DNA of 64,000 nucleotides, taken from NCBI GenBank assembly GCA_038327655.1, contig JBBQLG010000011.1:1-64000 (forward strand), given 5' to 3'. Position numbers and translations under genes: made by a program. Positions 24,515-32,433 of this stretch are shown piece after piece (position 1 is the first letter of the stretch; each line of letters starts with the position of its first letter). This DNA is from JBBQLG01 sp038327655. GTDB taxonomy: Bacteria > Bacteroidota > Bacteroidia > Cytophagales > Spirosomataceae. Under the pieces are notes generated by a model, which was not told the DNA's origin, searched no databases, and saw only the letters and a program-made list of their open reading frames with translations.

Positions 24515-26824
24515 TTACCGCATACTGTTGCGCGGGTCAGGCTTCATCGTTAGCGGAAATTCACGCGGTGGCTCAACACCCAGCAGGTGCTTCACAAAAT
24601 AATCCCACCGACGACGGGTCATGTAGGTCGTGTACGGGCCATATCCGTGCGCACTGTTGGGGAAAAGCACCAGGTCGTAATCTTTATTGGCTTTTTCCAG
24701 GGCTTCGACCACCAGCATCGTATTGGATGGGGGCACATTGTCGTCCATCATGCCGTGGGCCAGCATCAGTTTACCTTTCAGATTTTTGGCGTACAGTTGG
24801 TTCGCATGTGCGGCATAATCCGACGCCGAGGTCAGACCGTCGTACCGCTCGCCCCAGTCGTCTTCGTAATTGCGGTTGTCGTGGTTGCCCGATTCGGAAA
24901 TGCCCACTTTAAAGAAGTCGGGGTACCTGAACATGGCCGTAGCCGTGGCAAATCCACCGCCCGAATGGCCCCAGATGCCGACCCGGCTCGTATCGAGGTA
25001 AGCGTATTGCTGCGCTAACTGCCGGATACCGGTTACCTGATCGGGCAGCGTGTTCTCCGACATATTGCCGTAGCTCATGTCGTGGAAACTCTTGGAACGC
25101 AGCGGATTGCTGGTCCCTTCGATCTGCACGACCACAAAACCCAGTTCGGCCAGTGCCTGATTGTCTCCTCTGGATGCTGAAAACGACCAGTTGCCCACGC
25201 TGCCCCCCTGCGGCCCCGGATAAATGTAGTCGACAACCGGATATTTCTGTGCGGGATCGAACTGAGTCGGGGTGTACATCAGCCCGTACAAATCGGTTTT
25301 TCCGTCGTGCGCTTTTACCCGGATCGGAATCGGCGGGTGCCAGCCGGTAGCCGTCAGCCGGGTCATGTCGGCTTTCTCGAGACTGACGATTACTTTACCG
25401 GCCAGGGTCCGTACCACACTCACCGGCGGCACATCCGGTTGTGAATAGCTGTCGGCAAAATAGGTACCCGACGGCGAAAGGCTTATCCGGTGATTGCCGG
25501 CTTCGGGCGTGAGGACCGCAAAGTTTTTACCATCGAACCCGATCTGACAAAGCTGGGCGAAGTACGGATTGGCCGGTTGCCGTCCGACCGCCATGAAGTA
25601 TAGCAGGCGTTTGGCCTCATCGACTTTGAGCAGTTGGGTAACGACAAACTCCCCTTTGGTAATCTGGTTTTTCAGCTTGCCCGTTGCCGCATCGTACAGG
25701 TACAGATGTCCCCAGTTATCGCGCTCCGAGAACCAGATAAACTCGTTGGTTTTGGCTAAGTACCGCCAGTTGATGGTACCCCACCCCGATTCATACTGGG
25801 TCGCCACGGTTTCGTCAAACACTTCCCGGACGGCACCCGTTGCGGCATCGGCAAGGCGGACTTTTTCCTGCTTATGATCGCGCGAGGTGGATACGAACGC
25901 CAGTTTTGACCCGTCGTCGGTCCAGTTCACATCGTCGAACGTGCCGCTGCTCGAAATGTCGTCGCTCAGGGTGCCCCGGTGCGGATCGGGCGGTATTTGC
26001 AGGGTTACGACTTTTCCGGCATCCACGTCGATGATGACCCGCTGAATGGTTGGAATAACCGCATCACCCGGCAGGGGATATTTCCATTGTTTCAGGATGG
26101 GTTTGCCCACGTTGGTGGTTACTAAATACATGTCGCTCACCTGCCGCTGATCCTGCCTGAAGGTGGCGATCTTCTTCGAGTCCGGCGACCACGCTAACAC
26201 GGGCCGGTCGCTCGACCGCCACCCGGCGTTATCGGTGGCATAGCCGAAATCCTTGATGCCGTCGGTCGTCAGTTGGGTTTGCGCGCCGGTTTGCACGGTA
26301 CGCACCCACAAATTGTACTCCTTAATGTAAGCGGCCCGTTTCCGGTCGGGCGACAGCACCTCGTTGCTACTGTTTGTTACCGGAGCCTTCGTAGTATCGG
26401 TCATTAGCTGATTGGTCAATAGCCCATACCGCCAGGCTATGCCCCCGGCCTGAAACGTAATGGCCTGATTATCGGGCGAAAAGCCAATACTCTGGAAGGG
26501 CAACCCCGATGCTTCATAGGCTTTGCCCAGCGCGGTCGAGAGCATTCCGGCCAGTTTCTGATGATCGAAAGCAGTCGTACGCGTGCCTTTGGCGGGATCG
26601 ACCAGCATAAATTCACTGCCGGTCGCGCTTAAGTCACGGTACCAGAACCGGTTATCCGGCAACCAGTTCGGCCGCAGATTGCCGTGATCCACGAGTTGTT
26701 CGGCATTGGACGCGACGAACCGCTGGGCCTGTTCGTAGGTCCTGGCGGTTACGGCAGGGCGCGGTTGCCCATAGGCGGGTACCAGCAGGACAAAGGGCAA
26801 GCCGGTCAGTATGGTTTTAAGCAT
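24515..26824 (-). CDS. S9 family peptidase, dipeptidyl peptidase IV-like
   Basis: 769 residues. A signal peptide (MLKTILTGLPFVLLVPAYGQ) precedes a ~470-residue beta-propeller (DPPIV N-terminal type, with repeated WSPDSKKIATF / WTDDGSKLAFVS blades). The C-terminal prolyl-oligopeptidase domain has the nucleophile Ser in GIWGHSGGGFATA, the Asp in HGMMDDNVPP and the His in PNSAHGYG. It would remove dipeptides after proline or alanine in the periplasm. It is a single-gene unit with a terminator. Confidence 0.92.
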   Translation of the reverse strand: MLKTILTGLPFVLLVPAYGQPRPAVTARTYEQAQRFVASNAEQLVDHGNLRPNWLPDNRFWYRDLSATGSEFMLVDPAKGTRTTAFDHQKLAGMLSTALGKAYEASGLPFQSIGFSPDNQAITFQAGGIAWRYGLLTNQLMTDTTKAPVTNSSNEVLSPDRKRAAYIKEYNLWVRTVQTGAQTQLTTDGIKDFGYATDNAGWRSSDRPVLAWSPDSKKIATFRQDQRQVSDMYLVTTNVGKPILKQWKYPLPGDAVIPTIQRVIIDVDAGKVVTLQIPPDPHRGTLSDDISSSGTFDDVNWTDDGSKLAFVSTSRDHKQEKVRLADAATGAVREVFDETVATQYESGWGTINWRYLAKTNEFIWFSERDNWGHLYLYDAATGKLKNQITKGEFVVTQLLKVDEAKRLLYFMAVGRQPANPYFAQLCQIGFDGKNFAVLTPEAGNHRISLSPSGTYFADSYSQPDVPPVSVVRTLAGKVIVSLEKADMTRLTATGWHPPIPIRVKAHDGKTDLYGLMYTPTQFDPAQKYPVVDYIYPGPQGGSVGNWSFSASRGDNQALAELGFVVVQIEGTSNPLRSKSFHDMSYGNMSENTLPDQVTGIRQLAQQYAYLDTSRVGIWGHSGGGFATATAMFRYPDFFKVGISESGNHDNRNYEDDWGERYDGLTSASDYAAHANQLYAKNLKGKLMLAHGMMDDNVPPSNTMLVVEALEKANKDYDLVLFPNSAHGYGPYTTYMTRRRWDYFVKHLLGVEPPREFPLTMKPDPRNSMR

Positions 26825-27013
26825 AAGTGGGGTAAGGTATAAGCGATGACTGGGGTATAACGGGAGGGTTTCGCGTTCCGGTTGGTTAGGACTCCTGTAA
26901 CAATGGCTAAAAATAGGCAGTAGACCGTGTCAAACAGGCTTTCGGCGCGAATTATCTCGGCTACCCCTGACAGGCGCCAAGTTTAATAGATTTCATTGAT
27001 GGATTCATAGAAA

Positions 27014-27032
27014 CTATAGATATAATTTATAG
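27014..27032. promoter_or_regulatory. Possible peroxide-regulator operator upstream of katG
   Basis: CTATAGATATAATTTATAG: 7 of 9 position pairs are complementary around the centre. It lies over the expected -33 region of the katG promoter. The AT-rich 7-1-7 layout recalls PerR/Fur-type boxes, but the match to a published consensus is only partial. Confidence 0.35.
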
Positions 27033-27044
27033 ATGGCGTTGTTG

Positions 27045-27052
27045 TAAATTTG
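27045..27052 (+). promoter_or_regulatory. Putative -7 promoter element of katG
   Basis: TAAATTTG is an exact match to TAnnTTTG and sits 28 nt before the katG start codon. The -33 region is covered by the palindrome at 27014-27032. Confidence 0.55.
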
Positions 27053-27080
27053 TTACGTCAACTACCGAAATCTTACCAAC

Positions 27081-29339
27081 ATGGAACACAACACGGATCA
27101 TGGTGCCTTAGCGCACATTAACGATGAAAGCACGGCCTTCGATAGCCCGGCCGGCAAATGCCCGTTTCATAGTGGCGTAATCAAGCAAAGTGCCGGTAGC
27201 GGCACGAGAAACCGCGACTGGTGGCCCAATCAGTTGAAACTGAACATCCTGCGCCAGAACGCTGACCTGTCCAACCCGATGGGCAAGGATTTCAATTACG
27301 CCGAGGCCTTCAAAACACTCGATCTGGACGCCGTGAAGAAAGACATCTTCGCGCTGATGACCAACTCGCAGGACTGGTGGCCCGCCGACTACGGTCACTA
27401 TGGCCCGTTCTTTATTCGGATGGCCTGGCACAGTGCCGGTACGTACCGCATTCAGGATGGCCGGGGTGGCGCGGGCTTTGGTACCCAGCGCTTTGCGCCC
27501 CTGAACAGTTGGCCCGACAACGCGAACCTCGACAAGGCGCGTTTGCTGCTCTGGCCGATCAAACAGAAATACGGTAAGAAACTTTCCTGGGCCGACCTGA
27601 TGATTCTGGCCGGTAACTGCGCCCTGGAGTCGATGGATTTCAAGACCTTCGGTTTCGGTGGTGGCCGGGCGGACGTTTGGGAGCCAGCCGAAGACATCTA
27701 CTGGGGTCCCGAACGGGAATGGCTCGGCGATGAGCGCTACACCGGCGACCGGGAACTGGAGAACCCGCTGGGTGCCGTTCAGATGGGTCTGATCTACGTG
27801 AATCCGGAAGGGCCTAACAGCAACCCGGACCCGCTGGCGTCGGCCCGTGACATTCGGGAAACCTTCGGACGCATGGCCATGAGCGACGAAGAAACGGTGG
27901 CGTTGATTGCCGGTGGACACTCCTTCGGCAAAACCCACGGGGCGGCCGATCCGGGTAAGTACATGGGTAAAGAACCCGCCGGGGCTGGCATTGAAGAGCA
28001 GAGCATGGGCTGGAAAAACACGTTCGGCACCGGCAACGCCGGCGACACGATCACCAGCGGTCTGGAAGTAACCTGGACCACGACGCCAACCAAGTGGAGC
28101 AACGACTATTTTGACCACCTGTTCGGCTACGAATGGGAACTAACAAAGAGTCCGGCCGGTGCGCATCAGTGGCAACCCAAAGATGGTGCCGGTGCCGGTA
28201 CCGTACCCGATGCCCACGATCCGTCAAAGCGCCACGTGCCCACGATGTTAACGACGGACATCGCCCTGCGGGTAGATCCGGCCTACGAGAAAGTGTCGCG
28301 ACGCTTCCACGAAAACCCGGACGCGTTTGCTGATGCGTTCGCCAGAGCCTGGTTTAAGCTGACCCACCGCGACATGGGTCCACGGGAACGCTACCTCGGC
28401 CCGGATGTACCAGCGGAAATACTGATCTGGCAGGACCCCATTCCGGCCGTTACGCACGAGCTGATCGACGAGCAGGATATCGCCGGGTTGAAGGCGAATA
28501 TTCTGGCCTCCGGCCTGACGGTATCTCAATTGGTATCGACCGCCTGGGCATCGGCCTCCACCTTCCGGGTTTCCGACAAGCGCGGTGGTGCCAACGGTGC
28601 CCGTGTTCGCTTAGCCCCGCAGAACGGCTGGGAAGTGAACAACCCGGCGCAGTTAGCGAACGTATTGGGAACGCTGACGAGCATTCAGGAGGAGTTCAAC
28701 AGCATTCAGACGGGCAACAAACAGGTTTCATTAGCCGACCTGATCGTGCTGGCCGGATGTGCCGGAATCGAAAAGGCAGCCGCGAATGGTGGCCATGCGG
28801 TAACCGTGCCCTTCGCACCGGGACGCACCGATGCGTCGCAGGAGGAAACGGATGTGGAATCATTCGCCGTTCTCGAACCGGCTGCCGATGGCTTCCGCAA
28901 CTACCTGAAGCCCAGACACCGGGCTACGGCGGAGGAACTGCTGGTTGACCAGGCGCAACTGCTGACGCTGACCGCACCGGAGATGACGGTACTGATCGGC
29001 GGGATGCGGGTGCTGAACACGAATTTCGGTCAGACCCGGCACGGCGTCTTCACCAAGCAGACAGACGCACTCACCAACGACTTTTTCGTGAACCTGCTCG
29101 ATTTGGGTACAACGTGGCGTGCGACGTCCGATGCGCAGAACGTGTTTGTTGGCAGCGACCGGACGACCGGCGAAGTGAAGTGGACCGGCACCCGTGTCGA
29201 CCTCATCTTCGGGTCGAATTCGGAACTGCGTGCCCTTGCTGAAGTCTACGCTTGTGCGGATTCGCAGGAGCAGTTCGTTCAGGACTTCGTGGCGGCATGG
29301 GCCAAAGTGATGAACCTGGACCGTTTCGACCTGGCCTGA
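27081..29339 (+). CDS. katG: Catalase-peroxidase
   Basis: 752 residues, full length for the two-domain family. The N-terminal haem domain has the distal Arg/Trp/His set in FFIRMAWHSAGTYR and the proximal His in LIAGGHSFGKTHGA. Tyr in LIYVNPEGPN belongs to the Met-Tyr-Trp adduct needed for catalase activity. The C-terminal degenerate domain runs from about residue 430. It breaks down hydrogen peroxide in the cytoplasm. Monocistronic, with a promoter, a possible operator and a strong terminator. Confidence 0.98.
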   Translation: MEHNTDHGALAHINDESTAFDSPAGKCPFHSGVIKQSAGSGTRNRDWWPNQLKLNILRQNADLSNPMGKDFNYAEAFKTLDLDAVKKDIFALMTNSQDWWPADYGHYGPFFIRMAWHSAGTYRIQDGRGGAGFGTQRFAPLNSWPDNANLDKARLLLWPIKQKYGKKLSWADLMILAGNCALESMDFKTFGFGGGRADVWEPAEDIYWGPEREWLGDERYTGDRELENPLGAVQMGLIYVNPEGPNSNPDPLASARDIRETFGRMAMSDEETVALIAGGHSFGKTHGAADPGKYMGKEPAGAGIEEQSMGWKNTFGTGNAGDTITSGLEVTWTTTPTKWSNDYFDHLFGYEWELTKSPAGAHQWQPKDGAGAGTVPDAHDPSKRHVPTMLTTDIALRVDPAYEKVSRRFHENPDAFADAFARAWFKLTHRDMGPRERYLGPDVPAEILIWQDPIPAVTHELIDEQDIAGLKANILASGLTVSQLVSTAWASASTFRVSDKRGGANGARVRLAPQNGWEVNNPAQLANVLGTLTSIQEEFNSIQTGNKQVSLADLIVLAGCAGIEKAAANGGHAVTVPFAPGRTDASQEETDVESFAVLEPAADGFRNYLKPRHRATAEELLVDQAQLLTLTAPEMTVLIGGMRVLNTNFGQTRHGVFTKQTDALTNDFFVNLLDLGTTWRATSDAQNVFVGSDRTTGEVKWTGTRVDLIFGSNSELRALAEVYACADSQEQFVQDFVAAWAKVMNLDRFDLA

Positions 29340-29363
29340 TTACGGCGTAATATTTTATAGTGC

Positions 29364-29397
29364 AAAGAGGTGGTTCGGCAACGGACCACCTCTTTTT
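29364..29397 (+). terminator. katG terminator
   Basis: 14-bp stem (29364-29377 with 29382-29395, one T-G pair) closed by a GCAA tetraloop and followed by T residues. Confidence 0.9.
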
Positions 29398-29668
29398 GAT
29401 TGGGGGCCACCTCAAATCGGGGGGCCTCATCATCAGAACTGGCTTAACAAAGGAAGTAAGGACAAGTTGTGTTTTTGCCTGCATTTAAGCCGGATGGCCG
29501 ATGCCATTGAAAAAAGGCGAAATTGCGTCCCGTTGAGGGTCGGTCAGTGGCTTACACCGTTTGGTCATGACTCTGTGGTTTGGTGACCACATAGTTGGCG
29601 AGACGCTCAGCCTTTCTCAATTCCCAAACATCCTCCGAGCATCAGGCATTAAGATAGTCCAGATAACT
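29398..29668. other. Gene-free stretch after katG
   Basis: Between the katG terminator and the histidine phosphatase start I see no repeat, RNA gene or convincing open frame. The phosphatase frame is open from 29561, but that extension lacks family similarity. Confidence 0.4.
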
Positions 29669-30130
29669 ATGTTGAAATTAATTATTATCCGCCACGGCGA
29701 AAAGCCAGCCATGGGTGATAACCTATCGCCACAGGGACTGAAGCGTGCTTTACAGCTTCCGGCTGTTCTTCAGGGGAAATTTGGCATCCCTGACTACGTG
29801 TATGTTCCCGCACTTGCTATGGATGCAAGTACATCTCACTCACGCATGTTTCAAACCGTTACGCCGTTTGCCATTCAGTACAATCTGGCGATAAATACAA
29901 AGTTCGATGAAAGGGATTTTGACGGTATCGCGGATGATCTGCGGGGAAAGACAGGCACGGTACTCCTCGTCTGGGAGCACCATGGGATTCATGATTTAGT
30001 AGCCAAAATAGGCGTTAAAGATGTCCTCATGTGGGCCGATGACGACTTCGACAGCATCTGGATCGTTACCATCGACGAAACTGGGGATCCCATTTTAGAA
30101 ATTGATCATCAGAATGTAATTACCACGTAG
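29669..30130 (+). CDS. Histidine phosphatase family protein
   Basis: 153 residues from the ATG at 29669 (MLKLIIIRHGEKP). The N-terminal RHGE motif is clear, with SPQGLKRALQLP next, and a C-terminal His in LLVWEHHGIHDL. It is short for the phosphoglycerate-mutase fold, like the SixA or 'broad specificity phosphatase' group. The substrate is unknown. An upstream ATG at 29561 would add 36 residues without similarity and is not preferred. A strong terminator follows. Confidence 0.8.
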   Translation: MLKLIIIRHGEKPAMGDNLSPQGLKRALQLPAVLQGKFGIPDYVYVPALAMDASTSHSRMFQTVTPFAIQYNLAINTKFDERDFDGIADDLRGKTGTVLLVWEHHGIHDLVAKIGVKDVLMWADDDFDSIWIVTIDETGDPILEIDHQNVITT

Positions 30131-30178
30131 ATTCTTGTATCCCGTGTTTTACAGTCGAGTTAGTGACAGGCAACACCA

Positions 30179-30212
30179 AAAAAGGTCCACCTGAGTTCAG
30201 GTGGACCTTTTT
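30179..30212 (+). terminator. Terminator after the histidine phosphatase gene
   Basis: 16-bp perfect stem (30179-30194 with 30197-30212) ending in a T run. The nominal 2-nt loop means that the top pair must open. Confidence 0.88.
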
Positions 30213-30386
30213 ATGATAGCAGGTTAGTAACCTCTTGGTTAATTCAAGGTTAATATGGTACTCCGCTTGACGAGCATGTCTAAACGATTCGAGACAAAGA
30301 AACGAACGATGAGAGGAATACTATGATCAAAAACAGTATATCTGAATTCGATAAAACTCAAATACAATTTACGCACACCGAAACAA

Positions 30387-30421
30387 AAAAACCCGCAAAT
30401 CTGGCCGATTTGCGGGTTTTT
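30387..30421 (-). terminator. Terminator after tRNA-Val
   Basis: 15-bp perfect stem, AAAAACCCGCAAATC (30387-30401) with its complement at 30407-30421. On the minus strand it directly follows the tRNA 3' end and finishes in a T run. Confidence 0.9.
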
Positions 30422-30432
30422 GAAAAATTCAG

Positions 30433-30507
30433 TAGGAAGTAGCGGGCTCGAACCGCTGACCTCTGCTCTGTCAAAACAGCGCTCTGAACCAACTGAGCTA
30501 ACCTCCT
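30433..30507 (-). tRNA. tRNA-Val (anticodon GAC)
   Basis: 75 nt on the minus strand. Acceptor AGGAGGT (30507-30501) pairs with ACTTCCT (one G-T). The D arm is GCTC...GAGC. The anticodon stem CTGTT/AGCAG encloses the loop TTGACAG, giving GAC at positions 34-36. The T arm is AGCGG-TTCGAGC-CCGCT. Discriminator base is A. The CCA end is not encoded. Confidence 0.9.
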
Positions 30508-30537
30508 TTGTGGACGATGACTCGCCGTTTGTGATGA

Positions 30538-30567
30538 CAAAGTTACGAAACTTCGGCTTCCTGCAAA
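30538..30567 (-). promoter_or_regulatory. tRNA-Val promoter inside the 3' end of the UMF1 transporter gene
   Basis: On the minus strand TTTG (30567-30564), 18 nt, then TAACTTTG (30545-30538): an exact Bacteroidota-type promoter about 30 nt before the tRNA. It overlaps the last codons and the stop codon of the transporter gene. Confidence 0.7.
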
Positions 30568-31856
30568 CGCGCGCTGTACACTTTTTGCGACGGAATCCGG
30601 GCCAGCAACCCTAACCCCATGAGAAACAGTACCAGTAACGCCAGCACACTGTTGCGCATGCTGCCCGTCAGTTGCTCGATCAGGCCGTACATCGCCGTGC
30701 CGAGCACAATGGACAGCTTTTCGGCCACGTCGTAAAAGCTGAAATACGAGGCCGTGTCGGTCGTTTGGGCCGGAATGAGTTTCGCGTACGTCGAGCGGGA
30801 CAGCGACTGAATACCGCCCATTACCAGACCCACTACGGTTGCCAGCGCGAAAAACTGGTATTGCGTCCGGGTCAGGTAAGCCCCGATGCAGATGCCCACC
30901 CAGATCAGTACGGCCACCATCAGCGCGTGGGTATTACCCAGCCGTTTCGAGAGCCACGCAAACCCGTACGCCCCCGGAATAGCCACCAACTGAATCACTA
31001 AGATCGTAGCAATCAGGCTGGCATCGGGTAATTTCAGTTCCACACTACCGAAGAGCGTCGCCACGTACATGACCGTTTGCAGACCCATGCTGTAGACGAA
31101 AAACGCGGGCAGAAAGCGTTTCAACAGGGGTTGCCGGTTCACCTCTTCCCACACCTGCCGCAACTCGCGAAAACCGTTCAGCAGCCACCCGTCCGTCCGG
31201 CGCGACTTCTTTACACCTTCAGGTAATGCCCGGAATGGAATCTGCGCGAAGCCGAACCACCACAGCCCCACGGTCAGAAACGAGATGCGCGACGCCATCC
31301 CCGACGAAATACCGCCGTACCATCCCGGCATCAGAATCATGGTCAGGTTGAAAATCATCAGCAGCACGCTACCCAGAAATCCGAGCGAAAAGCCACGGGC
31401 ACTAACCTGGTCGAACCGGTCTTCGGTGGCAATATCGGGCAGGTATGAGTTGTAAAACACGATACTCCCGCCCCAGCCGACTAAGCTGATGCCGAAACAA
31501 AAAACGGCCAGCGTCGTGGTTTCGCGGGTGAAGAAATACAGCAGCGCACAACTGAACGAGCCGAGGTAACAGAAAAACCGCATGAACGCTTTTTTGCGGC
31601 CACTGTAATCAGCAATGGCCGTGCAAAGCGGACTGAGCAAAGCCGTGAGCAGCACTGCCGCCGAGATGGTGTACGAAAACAAGACCGAATTTTTGATCGA
31701 CAGCCCCAGAAAGTCGATCACCGGACCACCGGTTGCGTTGAGGGCCGTTGCCTGAAAATAGACCGGAAAAATGCTCGACACGATCACGAGGGCGTGTACC
31801 GAGTTCGCCCAGTCGTACATGCACCAGGCCGTCAGGATTCGGGGATTATTTTTCAT
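30543..31856 (-). CDS. UMF1-type major facilitator transporter
   Basis: 437 residues from the ATG at 31856. Twelve hydrophobic segments with the family signature near the N-terminus (AWCMYDWANSVHALVI), then LFSYTISAAVLLTALLSPLCTAIADYSGRKK, and a C-terminal half with SRSTYAKLIPAQTTDTASYFSFYDVAEKLSIVLG. The group is related to fungal Atg22, a vacuolar amino-acid exporter; the bacterial substrate is not known. The start codon overlaps the stop of the lipoprotein gene by one base, so the two are co-transcribed. Its 3' end contains the tRNA-Val promoter. Confidence 0.9.
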   Translation of the reverse strand: MKNNPRILTAWCMYDWANSVHALVIVSSIFPVYFQATALNATGGPVIDFLGLSIKNSVLFSYTISAAVLLTALLSPLCTAIADYSGRKKAFMRFFCYLGSFSCALLYFFTRETTTLAVFCFGISLVGWGGSIVFYNSYLPDIATEDRFDQVSARGFSLGFLGSVLLMIFNLTMILMPGWYGGISSGMASRISFLTVGLWWFGFAQIPFRALPEGVKKSRRTDGWLLNGFRELRQVWEEVNRQPLLKRFLPAFFVYSMGLQTVMYVATLFGSVELKLPDASLIATILVIQLVAIPGAYGFAWLSKRLGNTHALMVAVLIWVGICIGAYLTRTQYQFFALATVVGLVMGGIQSLSRSTYAKLIPAQTTDTASYFSFYDVAEKLSIVLGTAMYGLIEQLTGSMRNSVLALLVLFLMGLGLLARIPSQKVYSARLQEAEVS

Positions 31857-32314
31857 CAAATCGACGGCACGAATTCCAGGTTAATCGGCGTGTTAGCCAC
31901 TCCGTTGATTTTATCGACCTGGCGCAGGGTCAGCTTGGTTTTGGTGAGTTCGATCACCGGAAACTTACCACTGAACCCCGTCACGTTCACATCGACCGAC
32001 GTATTGTTGTCCACTAAATACCACGTACCGCCGTTTTTGATCTGCTTGGTCACGCTGTCGCTGGCCCGGACGGTGTTGTCGCTTTTGAACTGGAAATCGA
32101 GCGATTTTACGGCTAACGTTGTCAGACTGAGTTGCCCGTCGGTGTAGGCTTTACCGTTCACATCCGAAATCTGCTTGATCACCCACGTGTTGCTTACCAG
32201 TAGCGTGGTCTGGCTCTCGGTGGTAATGGGCGCAGGGTCGGCGTTATTTTTTTTGCAGTTGGTCAGGGCCGGAATCAGTAGTAACAGGGCGAAGAAGTAC
32301 GCTCGATTTTTCAT
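31856..32314 (-). CDS. Small lipocalin-like lipoprotein
   Basis: 152 residues. The signal peptide ends in a lipobox-like TNC (Cys about 20) followed by KKN, so it is probably an acylated periplasmic protein. The body has the strand pattern of Bacteroidota lipocalin-like proteins: NTWVIKQISDVNGKAY, LDFQFKSDNTVRASD, GTWYLVDNNTSVDV, LTLRQ. No ligand can be named. It is translationally linked to the UMF1 transporter downstream, suggesting a shared envelope role. Confidence 0.7.
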   Translation of the reverse strand: MKNRAYFFALLLLIPALTNCKKNNADPAPITTESQTTLLVSNTWVIKQISDVNGKAYTDGQLSLTTLAVKSLDFQFKSDNTVRASDSVTKQIKNGGTWYLVDNNTSVDVNVTGFSGKFPVIELTKTKLTLRQVDKINGVANTPINLEFVPSI

Positions 32315-32433
32315 AAAGTTTGGTAGCCGATTGAACAGGTTGATGATTCGTTAACGTTGAAAAGAAGGACAACGGGCGATAAAACCCCTTTTTTCGATCG
32401 AAAGTAACGAGTTTTGGCTAAAATTTGCCGTGC

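Larger units (their letters stand above)
26825..27080. other. Divergent promoter region between the S9 peptidase and katG
   Basis: The two starts face away from each other across 256 bp. The katG side has an imperfect 19-nt palindrome (27014-27032) and a -7 element (27045-27052), listed separately. Nothing else stands out. Confidence 0.5.
30131..30432. other. Gap between the histidine phosphatase and tRNA-Val
   Basis: It holds the phosphatase terminator (30179-30212) and the tRNA terminator (30387-30421). The ~170 bases between them show no gene or repeat that I can support. Confidence 0.5.

Noticed and set aside
32420..32428. Promoter element TAAAATTTG ahead of the T9SS gene
   Set aside because: The spacing between TA and TTTG is 3 nt rather than 2 and it is only a few bases from the start codon, so I do not list it.
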